Under the pieces are notes generated by a model. The model was not told where the DNA came from and ran no database searches. It was given only the letters and a program-made list of their open reading frames with translations. Shown here one piece after another: positions 5,704-13,444 of a stretch of 13,444 nt of DNA; the first letter of the stretch is position 1; every line of letters begins with the position of its first letter. This DNA is from Clostridium sp. CAG:508 (GTDB taxonomy: Bacteria; Bacillota; Clostridia; TANB77; CAG-508). Location of the stretch: positions 1 through 13,444 of the forward strand of contig FR889090.1 in NCBI GenBank assembly GCA_000435755.1, read 5' to 3'. The position numbers and the translations under genes are program-made.

Positions 5704-8346
5704 CCTTATTGCATTATATATTTTTTCTCTGCAATTTTCTGTTCTAAAAAAGAAATTGTTCATTCTCTTTTTATATTTTTCTTCTACCTCAAAATTGTTT
5801 TTTAGGTAATATTCTATTTTATCAATTAGTTCTTCTGAAGTATATACCACATCTCCAAACGCTTTTTCAAGTGGTAAATCTAGTTTTCTATAAGTGTGAA
5901 GTCCTGCATTAAACTCTTTTAGGTCTGGCACAAAATATACTATAGGGATTTGGTGTTTTATAAAGTCAAATTGAAATGATGAATAGTCTGTAATTAACAT
6001 TCTATAGTTGCTTGGACTAATTTCTGCATTTCCCATACATATATTTTCACTGCATTTTTCCTCAAACATTTTTTTATAACAGTTAAAATTCGGATGTAAT
6101 TTAAACTCAAATTTAACATTATATTGTTTTAATAATTTTTTTAATCTTTCTGAGGTTAGCACTTCTACATTCTTTTTATAAAAATCTGATTTTTCCATCT
6201 CAGTCAAATTTGCTTTTCTATTTCTCTTTAATAATTCCCCAACTAAGTACTTTCTCCAAGAAGGTGCATAAATAATTTTTCTTTCTTCACTTTTTTCAAA
6301 TTTATTTGAATTATCTATATCAAATCGTGGCATTCCAGCACATATCAGGTCTTCTTCATTATATTTATAATTTTCTACTAGATTTTTCTTTTCAAACTCG
6401 GATGAAATTACAATTTTGTCTATTTCATTAAATTCTTTACCATACATTTGTAATAAGTTAGCATATAAAATTCCATGTTGTAAATAAATCAATTCATAAT
6501 TTATAATGTCTCTATACCACTTTATACTCTTTCTAAATGGACAATAAACACTTAGTGATATATCAGACGATATAATTTTATCTGAGTTCAAAAAGTACAA
6601 TCTATGTTTTAATGAACCATATTTTAATAAATGTCTTCTTTGTTTTGGCGTAAATTTTTCTTTCAATTTTTCATTCATTTTGTCATAAATATAGTATCTG
6701 TTTATCCCATCTTTTTTTTCTAAGTCATGTAGGAATTGATAATATCCATTATCATATACATTTGCCGAATCATAATATAGCCAAATATTTTTTTTATGTA
6801 CTTTTTTGGCTAACCATCTATACATATTTATATGTGGGTCAAGCTTTTCATATATAAGCTTATTTTCTTTGTTTAACTGTTTTATTTTTTCTTTTGTAGT
6901 TTTATTTACAGTAAATGCATTTATTTCTCGATTATATTCTAAAATATATTTTTTGTTTTTAGTTAAAAATTTATATCTTTCTAGTGAATCATTAAATACA
7001 ACTCGTCCACCAAATCTATATTCAGATGTCATTTTAGTATTTCCTATAGTGCTATAGAATTCAAATTTTTGTATGTCCTCTATATTTAACTCACATTCAA
7101 ATTTATAAAATGTATTTGTTTTTATTGTTGATTGATAATGTGAAAGTCCTGCTTCTTCAAGCTTCATTTCTTTTATAATAATATCATTGTCATCTAACTT
7201 ATATTTTAAAAATACTTTTGGTTTTGTAAATTCACATATAGGAGATTTTACACATCCTAATATATATATTTTTTTTGAATCTTTTATTTTTAGTCTTATA
7301 AAAGATATTTCAATTGTTTCACTGCTGAATATAACTTCATTACCACTCATAATAGCAAATGAATTATCACCATAATATGGCTTCATGTTTAATTCTTTAA
7401 GGTTGAATATGTAAAACTTATGGTAAATTGGCATATTTGGCATATTTAATATTGTACCATTTTCTATATATGATAAAATATTTTTTATTCTAGAAATTGC
7501 ATTGTTAAATTCATTTTCCTCATAATGATATGGAAAGATTTCGTCTGTTTTTATTCTCCATCTTAAATTGTTTAATATAATTGCTTGAATATACTTAGGT
7601 ATTCTTCCTTTTTCATCTTTGTAATTTTCTATTAAATCTTCATTGTATTTTGTTAAACTTTCAAATGTGTAATAAGGATTTGATTTGTTTTTAGTAACTG
7701 ATCCTACATTTTTTCTATAAATATAAGTTGCTTCTTTGCAAAATCCTATCTTTTTCTTTTTCATTAATACTTTTGTGTTAAAAGCTTCGTCTTCTGAGTA
7801 ATTCATATTTTTATCAAATAGAGTTTGATTTTGCCTTTCATTTTTTATCATTACATTAATAGTAGATTGTCCCAAATATGGTGATTCTTCTAAATCATAT
7901 ATTCCTGTTCCCTCTGTATAGAACCTATAACGATAATGGCTTGTAGCTCTTGCCTTTTCATTTGTGTAAATTTCCATTGGATATGTTACAAGGTCTATTT
8001 TGTCATTATTTTTTTCAAAAAAGTCAACTAGTCGCTCTATGCTATGTTTTTCTAACATATCATCAGAATCTAAAAATAGTATATATTTGCCTTCAGCCTT
8101 TTTCATGCCTTCATTTCTTGCTACTGATACACCAGAATTTTCTTGAGAAATGACAATAATATTGTTGTTTTCTTTTTCTAGTTCTTTGCATACTTTTAAG
8201 CTATTATCTTTAGATCCATCATTTATCAAAACAATTTGTATTTTATTAATGTCATATGTTTGCTTTTCTATAGATTGTATACATTCTGGTATATATTTTT
8301 CATTGTTGTAAACTGGTACAATAACTGATACCATATACTCTTTCAT
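5701..8346 (-). CDS. Bifunctional family 2 glycosyltransferase / CDP-polyol phosphotransferase fusion
   Basis: This is an 881-residue protein with three parts. Residues about 5-230 are a GT-A family 2 glycosyltransferase: SVIVPVYNNEKYI at the start, LINDGSKDNS (40-49), NSGVSVARNEG (70-80), the metal-binding DSDD (93-96) and SEDEAFN (184-190). Residues about 300-510 form a middle region, probably beta-rich, that I cannot assign. Residues about 515-880 are a TagF/TarL-like GT-B domain with LQHG (622-625), GMPRFD (671-676), YAPSWR (693-698), KLHP (749-752) and ITDYSS (785-790). Both conserved His positions are kept, so both enzyme domains look active. It probably adds sugars and polyol-phosphate units to, or extends, the teichoic acid polymer at the inner membrane face. 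No membrane segment is obvious. AAGGAG lies 7 nt before the start, and the gene begins 13 nt after the previous gene's stop. The exact substrates are unknown. Confidence 0.9.
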   Translation of the reverse strand: MKEYMVSVIVPVYNNEKYIPECIQSIEKQTYDINKIQIVLINDGSKDNSLKVCKELEKENNNIIVISQENSGVSVARNEGMKKAEGKYILFLDSDDMLEKHSIERLVDFFEKNNDKIDLVTYPMEIYTNEKARATSHYRYRFYTEGTGIYDLEESPYLGQSTINVMIKNERQNQTLFDKNMNYSEDEAFNTKVLMKKKKIGFCKEATYIYRKNVGSVTKNKSNPYYTFESLTKYNEDLIENYKDEKGRIPKYIQAIILNNLRWRIKTDEIFPYHYEENEFNNAISRIKNILSYIENGTILNMPNMPIYHKFYIFNLKELNMKPYYGDNSFAIMSGNEVIFSSETIEISFIRLKIKDSKKIYILGCVKSPICEFTKPKVFLKYKLDDNDIIIKEMKLEEAGLSHYQSTIKTNTFYKFECELNIEDIQKFEFYSTIGNTKMTSEYRFGGRVVFNDSLERYKFLTKNKKYILEYNREINAFTVNKTTKEKIKQLNKENKLIYEKLDPHINMYRWLAKKVHKKNIWLYYDSANVYDNGYYQFLHDLEKKDGINRYYIYDKMNEKLKEKFTPKQRRHLLKYGSLKHRLYFLNSDKIISSDISLSVYCPFRKSIKWYRDIINYELIYLQHGILYANLLQMYGKEFNEIDKIVISSEFEKKNLVENYKYNEEDLICAGMPRFDIDNSNKFEKSEERKIIYAPSWRKYLVGELLKRNRKANLTEMEKSDFYKKNVEVLTSERLKKLLKQYNVKFEFKLHPNFNCYKKMFEEKCSENICMGNAEISPSNYRMLITDYSSFQFDFIKHQIPIVYFVPDLKEFNAGLHTYRKLDLPLEKAFGDVVYTSEELIDKIEYYLKNNFEVEEKYKKRMNNFFFRTENCREKIYNAIR

Positions 8347-8359
8347 AAATCTACTCCTT

Positions 8360-9487
8360 TTAGTCTTTCATATTATTTAACACTAACTCTGCTAATTTTT
8401 TAGTTGCATTTTTTTCTATATTTTTTACATATTTTTGGCAGAAGTTTTTTTCTTTTTCTTTATCATATTTATTTTCTTCAATCATTTTCATGATTTCTTT
8501 AAAATCTTTGCATATTGGTCCCGGCATTTCACTCATATAATCAATATATGTTCCACGATTTATTTGGTATTCCTCATAATCATATGTGTAAAAATATATT
8601 GGTTTTTGTGTAATTGCTGCTTCATATACAATTGCCGAGTAATCTGTAATAATATAGTCTGCAACATGTAAAAGTTCCATACCTGTAAAGTTTGAAGTCT
8701 TCTCTATTTTTTTGCCTTTTACATATATTACTTCTGTTCCGTCATGTAACTTAGCAATAAAGTTATATTTATCAAGTGGAATATCTTTTACTATATTTTC
8801 TATTGGTATTTTTTGTCCTTTTCTATTTGTTGGACAATATAAAATATTTTGTTTTTTGTTATTAGTTTCTGGGTAAACTCCTACAAATCTTATTCTCATT
8901 TTTTCTTGCTCTTTTTCAGATTTTAGAAAGTCTACTCTAGGCAAATTCATTACTAGCATTTGTTCATCTCTAGCGTTAAACGCCTCTTTAAAGAACTTCT
9001 TAGACAGATTACTTGATGTTAAAATATATGTATAATTTCTGTGCATTTTCATTGCTTTTGCTAATTTGCTATTTCTTCCATCTTTCTTATCTAAACTTGA
9101 GTAACCAAATTTTTTAAGTGAGCCAAGTGCATGCCAAATTTGTATTACTACTAATTTTTTCTTTTGTTTCAATACACAAACTGGTATACAATAACTGTCT
9201 AATATTACCACCTTTGATGTTGCAATATTATACATCTGCTTTACCATATGAAAACAATACTTTACTTTTTCACTAAAACTAGTTCCTAGTTTTTTGCATA
9301 GAAAAACGATTTTTATATTTTCATTTTGTTGTTTTAGTTCTTTTGCTATCATTGTAAAATCTAATGATACTTCATTACTTTGCCTACTAATAAAAGTTAC
9401 CTTATTTTTATTTATAGGAAACAATTTTATAAAAAAATATATTATGTTTAAGATAAAAATTCCTATTTTTATTAGTATTATTTTCAT
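8360..9487 (-). CDS. TagB/TagF-superfamily CDP-polyol phosphotransferase, divergent
   Basis: This 375-residue protein has a hydrophobic N-terminal stretch (about 3-23), likely a membrane anchor, followed by a glycerophosphotransferase GT-B region. Motifs are IWHALG (117-122), NLPRVD (181-186), CPTNRKG (218-224), KLHDG (246-250) and TDYSA (281-285), followed by QKPIYFYTYD and NRGTY near 310. The two His residues thought to be catalytic in TagF-type enzymes are present, but their contexts differ from the usual WHG and HP: here they are WHA and HDG. Family enzymes transfer glycerol- or ribitol-phosphate from a CDP carrier to a lipid-linked disaccharide or growing chain. Which one this is (TagB-like primer or another transferase) cannot be decided from sequence alone. 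AAGGG lies about 9 nt before the start, and a second ATG four bases upstream is out of frame. It is 14 nt downstream of the previous transferase gene. Confidence 0.88.
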   Translation of the reverse strand: MKIILIKIGIFILNIIYFFIKLFPINKNKVTFISRQSNEVSLDFTMIAKELKQQNENIKIVFLCKKLGTSFSEKVKYCFHMVKQMYNIATSKVVILDSYCIPVCVLKQKKKLVVIQIWHALGSLKKFGYSSLDKKDGRNSKLAKAMKMHRNYTYILTSSNLSKKFFKEAFNARDEQMLVMNLPRVDFLKSEKEQEKMRIRFVGVYPETNNKKQNILYCPTNRKGQKIPIENIVKDIPLDKYNFIAKLHDGTEVIYVKGKKIEKTSNFTGMELLHVADYIITDYSAIVYEAAITQKPIYFYTYDYEEYQINRGTYIDYMSEMPGPICKDFKEIMKMIEENKYDKEKEKNFCQKYVKNIEKNATKKLAELVLNNMKD

Positions 9488-9501
9488 TCATGTGTTCCCT
9501 T

Positions 9502-10674
9502 CTAATCTAGCTTGTTTTCAAAAATCCATTTGTATGTTTTGGCAGTAGATTTACCATCACATGCATCCAAAAATTTTTGTTTAAATTTTGTTCTTTTTTC
9601 TTCTTCAAGATTTTCTTTTTTAATTGCCTCTATCAATTCATCATTTGTTATAGTAACTTCTCCATATACATAATCTTGAAATGGAAAATACATGCCTCTA
9701 TCATTTTCATAATCTTTTAAATCATATGTGAAGTATATAATTGGCTTATTAGTAAAGAAATAATCAAATATAACTGATGAATAATCTGTAATCAATATAT
9801 CTGTCACTAATAACAAGTCATTTATATCTCCTTCTGCTGATAAATCATAGTAGAAATTTGAATGTTCTTTATATTGATCATATCCACTTTTTAGTTTCAT
9901 TCTAATGTTGTTAGCTAAAAATGGATGCCATTTGAAAATAAAAATATAATTTTGCTTTGATAATTCGTTATAAATCTTTTCTAAGTCCAATTTAGCTATA
10001 TCATAATGAGCATCTCTAAATTGAGTTCCTCTATATGTTGGAGCAAATAAAATTACTTTTTTGCCTTTTATAAATGGATATTTTTTATATACTTCATCTA
10101 TTTTTTGTTTTTTGCTTTGCTCATCAAAAAATAAATCTGTTCTTGGAAAACCTGTGGCTTGCACTTTATCTAAATTCATTCCAAATGCGTCTGCATAGCA
10201 ATTTCTTATTTTACTTCCACTAACTATAGCTTTTGTATACCTTTTATAGCCTTTGTGAATATGTCCTTTCCCTAGGTCAGTAGTTGCTCTACTATATCCA
10301 AACTTTTTAAACGCTCCTGGGCCATGCCATAATTGAACTACTTCTTGTCCTTTTCTTACTTTTATATGTGAAGTAGCTTGAACCAAATCTTCTAATAAAA
10401 TATATTTTGACGTAGACAAGTACTTTACTCTTTCTATAAAATGCTTTATCCCTAATTTTTCTCTTCTATCTACTTTTATTGATACTACTTTTTCGTATTT
10501 TTCAGGTAAGAAGTCATACATATATTTTAAATTTCCGCCTAATTCTTTTCTATTGTCAGATATAAACAATACCCTATTCTCTTGAAGTGGTATAGTTATA
10601 GTAAATATTCTATTTAAGATAATTATACATGCTTGTGTTATTATTATTTTAATCTTTTTTGCAAATTTCTTCAT
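9502..10674 (-). CDS. TagF/TarL-type CDP-polyol phosphotransferase (teichoic acid primase or polymerase)
   Basis: This 390-residue protein has a basic, hydrophobic N-terminal segment (about 7-30) suited to membrane association, then a complete transferase domain: QLWHG (114-118) with the following AFKKFGYS, GFPRTD (175-180), FAPTYRG (210-216), KWHP (248-251), ITDYSS (295-300), NKPIIYFTYDL and NDRGMYF (324-330), and a DACDGKST end typical of this family. All key residues are canonical. It directly follows tarJ with a single base between the tarJ stop and its ATG. There is no strong Shine-Dalgarno site, only a weak GGAA-type stretch in the end of tarJ, so translation is probably coupled. Because it follows tarI and tarJ, it may use CDP-ribitol (TarK/TarL role), but a glycerol-phosphate role (TarF) is equally compatible with the motifs. 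Confidence 0.92.
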   Translation of the reverse strand: MKKFAKKIKIIITQACIIILNRIFTITIPLQENRVLFISDNRKELGGNLKYMYDFLPEKYEKVVSIKVDRREKLGIKHFIERVKYLSTSKYILLEDLVQATSHIKVRKGQEVVQLWHGPGAFKKFGYSRATTDLGKGHIHKGYKRYTKAIVSGSKIRNCYADAFGMNLDKVQATGFPRTDLFFDEQSKKQKIDEVYKKYPFIKGKKVILFAPTYRGTQFRDAHYDIAKLDLEKIYNELSKQNYIFIFKWHPFLANNIRMKLKSGYDQYKEHSNFYYDLSAEGDINDLLLVTDILITDYSSVIFDYFFTNKPIIYFTYDLKDYENDRGMYFPFQDYVYGEVTITNDELIEAIKKENLEEEKRTKFKQKFLDACDGKSTAKTYKWIFENKLD

Positions 10675-10675
10675 A

Positions 10676-11692
10676 TTATAAATTCCATTTCATTACAGTT
10701 TTAAAATCATTATTTAAGTCTCTGTCAAAAGCCTCGTTAATGTCATTTAAACAATTTATCTCAATCTGTTCTGATATTATATTTTTTAGGTATGCTTGTG
10801 TTTGTTTATCTTGTTCTAATTCCACTGCTTTTTCAAAATCCTCATATCCACTTCTACTATTTCCTAATAGAGTTAACCCCTTCTCTAACACCATCCTCGT
10901 GTTGACATCCACAGGTTCTTCTGAAACTCCCATTAGTGAAATACATCCTTCTGGATTAATATGGTCAATTATTTGTTCTATTGCATCTTCAGATTTTATT
11001 CCACCAACGCATTCAAACGCATGGTCCACCATAAAGTCTGGTTCCAATTCTGTAATTAGTTTAACCTCATCAGCAAAAGAAAAATAATTTAGTTTTTCCA
11101 TTCTTGTTCCTACTACTACTATTTTACTATCCGGGAAATAACTTTTTAAGAGCAATGTTGTGATGTATCCCATATTTCCACATCCCCAAACACCTATAAC
11201 GTTTTTTCTTTTATGACTTTTCTTTATAAAGTTTTCTATAGCGTTAACTGCAACACTTGAAAGTTCTATAAATGCTCCTACCTCTTCATCTATATCACGA
11301 ATAGGTATTATTCTTCCTCTATCCATATATACTACACTTTGCATAAAGCCATCTGCTGAACTTGAACGAAATTTAGAGCTTCTCAGATAGTTTTCTTTTA
11401 TTATATCATCTTGTTCAGTTGGTGTATTAGGTATCATAACTACCTTTTCATTTTTCTTAAATTCGCCTTTGGCGTCATATATTACTCTTCCTACTCCCTC
11501 GTGAATCAAAGTTAAAGGTAACTTTTTATCTAAGACTTCCTTTTTTCTCTTTCCTTGATAATATCTTTGGTCTGCTGCACATATTGATAGATATGTTGGT
11601 CTAACTACAACCATATTATCATTATAATTTTCTTCTTGAAAAGAAATTTCTATATTTTTAGGGGTTACTAATTTTATAACTTCATTTATCAT
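10676..11692 (-). CDS. tarJ: Ribitol-5-phosphate dehydrogenase (NADPH), TarJ family
   Basis: TarJ reduces D-ribulose 5-phosphate to D-ribitol 5-phosphate for CDP-ribitol synthesis. The 338-residue protein is a medium-chain zinc dehydrogenase. The likely catalytic zinc ligands are C38 (in SICAADQRYYQGKR), H64 with E65 (LIHEG) and E143 (FIELSSVAVN). The nucleotide-binding turn is GVWGCGNMG (167-175). The four-Cys structural zinc lobe of classical alcohol dehydrogenases is absent. It lies 7 nt after tarI, the partner enzyme, and this pairing makes the assignment secure over a generic alcohol dehydrogenase. The start at 11692 is served by GAGGAA in the end of tarI. The downstream transferase begins 1 nt after its stop. 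Confidence 0.93.
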   Translation of the reverse strand: MINEVIKLVTPKNIEISFQEENYNDNMVVVRPTYLSICAADQRYYQGKRKKEVLDKKLPLTLIHEGVGRVIYDAKGEFKKNEKVVMIPNTPTEQDDIIKENYLRSSKFRSSSADGFMQSVVYMDRGRIIPIRDIDEEVGAFIELSSVAVNAIENFIKKSHKRKNVIGVWGCGNMGYITTLLLKSYFPDSKIVVVGTRMEKLNYFSFADEVKLITELEPDFMVDHAFECVGGIKSEDAIEQIIDHINPEGCISLMGVSEEPVDVNTRMVLEKGLTLLGNSRSGYEDFEKAVELEQDKQTQAYLKNIISEQIEINCLNDINEAFDRDLNNDFKTVMKWNL

Positions 11693-11699
11693 ATCTCAA

Positions 11700-12407
11700 T
11701 TATTCCTCATTCATATTATTAATCATTAGATTTGCCATTTTCAAGTCATATTTAGTAGTTATTTTTATGTTATATGATTCTCCCTCTACTAAAGCAACTT
11801 TTTTCTCTCTCATTACATATACTTTTGTTGCATCTGTTAGTATTGTTTTTTCACCTTCTGACAAACTATTATATACATTTATAAATTCATTTACTTTAAA
11901 TGTTTGTGGAGTTTGTCCTTGGTACATTTCACTTCTAACAGGAATATCCGAAATAAATTGTCCATATTTAGCATGTACTATTGTATCTGTTGCTGGTATA
12001 ACAGTATCTGCAGCACCATACTCTTTACACATTTCTATATTTTCTTTTATGATTCTTTGTGTTATAAAAGGTCTTACCGCATCATGTGTAACAACAATAT
12101 TTTCTTCGTTTGGACTAATGTTTTGTATATAGTTACATACATTCATTATTGTTTCATTTCTAGTAGCTCCACCTTGAATAACATGGATTTTTTTGTCTTT
12201 ACAATATCTATTAATTATATCTTCTGTATAACTAATCCAGTTTTGTGGTACAGCTACCACTATTTCATCAATATTTGTTGAAATCAAGAATTGTTCAATT
12301 GTATGAATAATAATTGGTTTTTGTCCTAATGATAAAAATTGTTTTGGTAAATCTGTTTTTCCCATTCTTGTTCCACTTCCACCTGCTAATATTCCTCCAA
12401 AATTCAT
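11700..12407 (-). CDS. tarI: D-ribitol-5-phosphate cytidylyltransferase, TarI
   Basis: TarI joins CTP and ribitol 5-phosphate to give CDP-ribitol, the donor for poly(ribitol phosphate). The 235 residues match the IspD/TarI family: the nucleotide-binding LAGGSGTRMG (7-16), LPKQF (20-24), HDAVRPF (108-114), ATDTIV (139-144), TPQTF (166-170), TDAT (191-194) and the KITT end motif (215-218). IspD, the isoprenoid enzyme, is a close relative. The adjacent tarJ and the teichoic acid context favour TarI. AAGGAGG lies 8 nt before the start at 12407, and tagH ends 18 nt upstream. Confidence 0.93.
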   Translation of the reverse strand: MNFGGILAGGSGTRMGKTDLPKQFLSLGQKPIIIHTIEQFLISTNIDEIVVAVPQNWISYTEDIINRYCKDKKIHVIQGGATRNETIMNVCNYIQNISPNEENIVVTHDAVRPFITQRIIKENIEMCKEYGAADTVIPATDTIVHAKYGQFISDIPVRSEMYQGQTPQTFKVNEFINVYNSLSEGEKTILTDATKVYVMREKKVALVEGESYNIKITTKYDLKMANLMINNMNEE

Positions 12408-12425
12408 TTTAAATTCCTCCTTATA

Positions 12426-13154
12426 TTATTTTATTGAACTATTATATTTTTCTATTGCTTCTGCTATATTTCCATCAAATGTAATTACACCACTTTCCAT
12501 TACCATTCCTCTTTTGCAGAACTCTTTTGCTACCCCTGTAGCATGTGTTACAAATAGCAATGTAACATTTTCATTTTTTATAATTTCATTTACTTTTTTT
12601 ATACATTTATTTTTAAAAGCCTCATCACCAACGCTTAGCGCTTCGTCTACAATTAATATTTCTGGTCTTATATTAACATTTATTGAAAATCCTAATCTAG
12701 CTTTCATACCACTTGAATACGTTCTTACAGGTTGATCTATATAATCGCCTAATTGTGCAAATTCTATAATAACAGGCTCCAGCTCTTTTATTTCTTCGGT
12801 ATCTAAGCCTAATAATTGACCTTTTAAATATATATTTTCCCTTCCTGTAAATTCTGGATCAAACCCTGATGTTAGTTCTAGAAGTGCACTTACTCTTCCA
12901 TTTACCTTTATTTCTCCTGTAGTTGGAAATGCTACTTCTGTAATCATTTTTAATATAGTTGATTTTCCTGCACCGTTTCTACCAAAAAGTGCGACTGAGT
13001 CTCCTCTTTGAATTTTAAATGATACATTGTTTACTGCTCTTTTTTCTTTATATGGTGTTTTTTTCCAAATAATTGCTTTTAGTCTTTGTTTGTCACTTTT
13101 ATACAATTTATATATTTTAGTAACATTTTTGAATTCAATTACTGTATCGTCCAT
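12426..13154 (-). CDS. tagH: Teichoic acid export ABC transporter ATP-binding protein, TagH
   Basis: This is the ATPase of the TagGH exporter, which moves lipid-linked teichoic acid across the cytoplasmic membrane. The 242 residues hold a single ABC domain: Walker A GRNGAGKST (58-66), a signature region YSSGM (146-150), Walker B ILIVDEALSVGD (166-177) and the H-loop THA (203-205). The TSGFDPEFTGRENIYL segment (95-110) is typical of O-antigen and teichoic acid exporters. It lacks the long C-terminal extension of Bacillus subtilis TagH and is closer in size to Staphylococcus TarH. It follows tagG by 14 nt. GGAGGAAACG precedes the start at 13154. Confidence 0.95.
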   Translation of the reverse strand: MDDTVIEFKNVTKIYKLYKSDKQRLKAIIWKKTPYKEKRAVNNVSFKIQRGDSVALFGRNGAGKSTILKMITEVAFPTTGEIKVNGRVSALLELTSGFDPEFTGRENIYLKGQLLGLDTEEIKELEPVIIEFAQLGDYIDQPVRTYSSGMKARLGFSINVNIRPEILIVDEALSVGDEAFKNKCIKKVNEIIKNENVTLLFVTHATGVAKEFCKRGMVMESGVITFDGNIAEAIEKYNSSIK

Positions 13155-13168
13155 CGTTTCCTCCTAGT

Positions 13169-13444
13169 TTATAATACATCCGGTATATCTTTTCTCAATT
13201 TTTTGTATGTTGCAATTGCTAAAATTAGCAAAATAGCTGTTATTATTAGGAAATATATAAGTCTTTTGGGTTGTTCCCAAAACCATATTTTATTTATAAA
13301 ACAATTTCTAAATCCACTTACTAAAAATGTTACCGGGTTTAAATTTAAAAGTTTTCTTACAAGTTCATTTCCAATAGTATCTGGGTTCCACATAATTCCT
13401 GATAGCCAGAATAAAGCTGTTATAAAAGATTTTACTAAATTACT
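13169..13444 (-). CDS. tagG: Teichoic acid export ABC transporter permease TagG (C-terminal part, cut by right edge)
   Basis: The open frame enters from the right edge and gives 91 visible residues. The visible part begins near the end of a membrane segment (about SFITALFWLSGIM). A loop with LNPVTFLVSGFRNCFI and WFWEQPKR follows, typical of TagG/ABC-2 exporters for teichoic acids and O-antigens. The last membrane helix (LIYFLIITAILLILAIATY) precedes a basic cytoplasmic tail. The reading frame continues upstream of the ATG at 13393, so that ATG is internal and not the start. tagH follows 14 nt after the stop, as expected for a two-gene exporter. Confidence 0.9.
   Translation of the reverse strand, partial: SNLVKSFITALFWLSGIMWNPDTIGNELVRKLLNLNPVTFLVSGFRNCFINKIWFWEQPKRLIYFLIITAILLILAIATYKKLRKDIPDVL

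Noticed and set aside
10659..11087. 142-codon plus-strand open frame
   Set aside because: Antisense to tarJ, no Shine-Dalgarno site, composition typical of an antisense shadow.

Overview
The window is an AT-rich stretch from a Gram-positive bacterium, most likely a low-GC Bacillota of clostridial type. The reasons are the strong A/T bias at third codon positions, the near-universal AGGAGG-type Shine-Dalgarno sites, and a wall teichoic acid (WTA) locus. The species cannot be named from the sequence. Every gene that can be supported lies on the minus strand, so the biological order runs from the right edge to the left edge.

Right part (about 13444 down to 8360): a WTA export and synthesis cluster. 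In transcription order it holds the C-terminal end of a TagG-type ABC permease (cut by the window edge), its ATPase TagH, the ribitol-5-phosphate cytidylyltransferase TarI, the ribitol-5-phosphate dehydrogenase TarJ, and two CDP-polyol phosphotransferases of the TagB/TagF/TarL superfamily. TarI and TarJ together make CDP-ribitol, so the polymer probably contains ribitol phosphate. The gene at 5701-8346 continues the set. It is an 881-residue protein joining an N-terminal family 2 glycosyltransferase to a C-terminal TagF-like polyol-phosphotransferase domain.

Middle (5688 down to 2605): tyrS and rpiA, two housekeeping genes, follow in the same tight same-strand run. After them comes a tagO/wecA homologue, whose product would catalyse the first lipid-linked step of WTA assembly. 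As given, tagO is split by a one-base frameshift near 3583.

Between tagO and ruvB (2344-2604) is the only sizeable intergenic gap. It contains a 169-bp element bounded by perfect 20-nt inverted repeats. Its core is visibly richer in G and C than the surroundings and contains several internal stem-loops. It resembles a miniature inverted-repeat element or a structured RNA, and I cannot assign it to a known family.

Left part (2343 to 1): ruvB, and overlapping its end a large multi-pass membrane protein that runs off the left edge. That protein is one open frame of 449 codons without a stop. It has features compatible with a GT-C type glycosyltransferase. From the tagG end down to tagO, adjacent genes are spaced by 1-18 nt, so these genes look like one operon.
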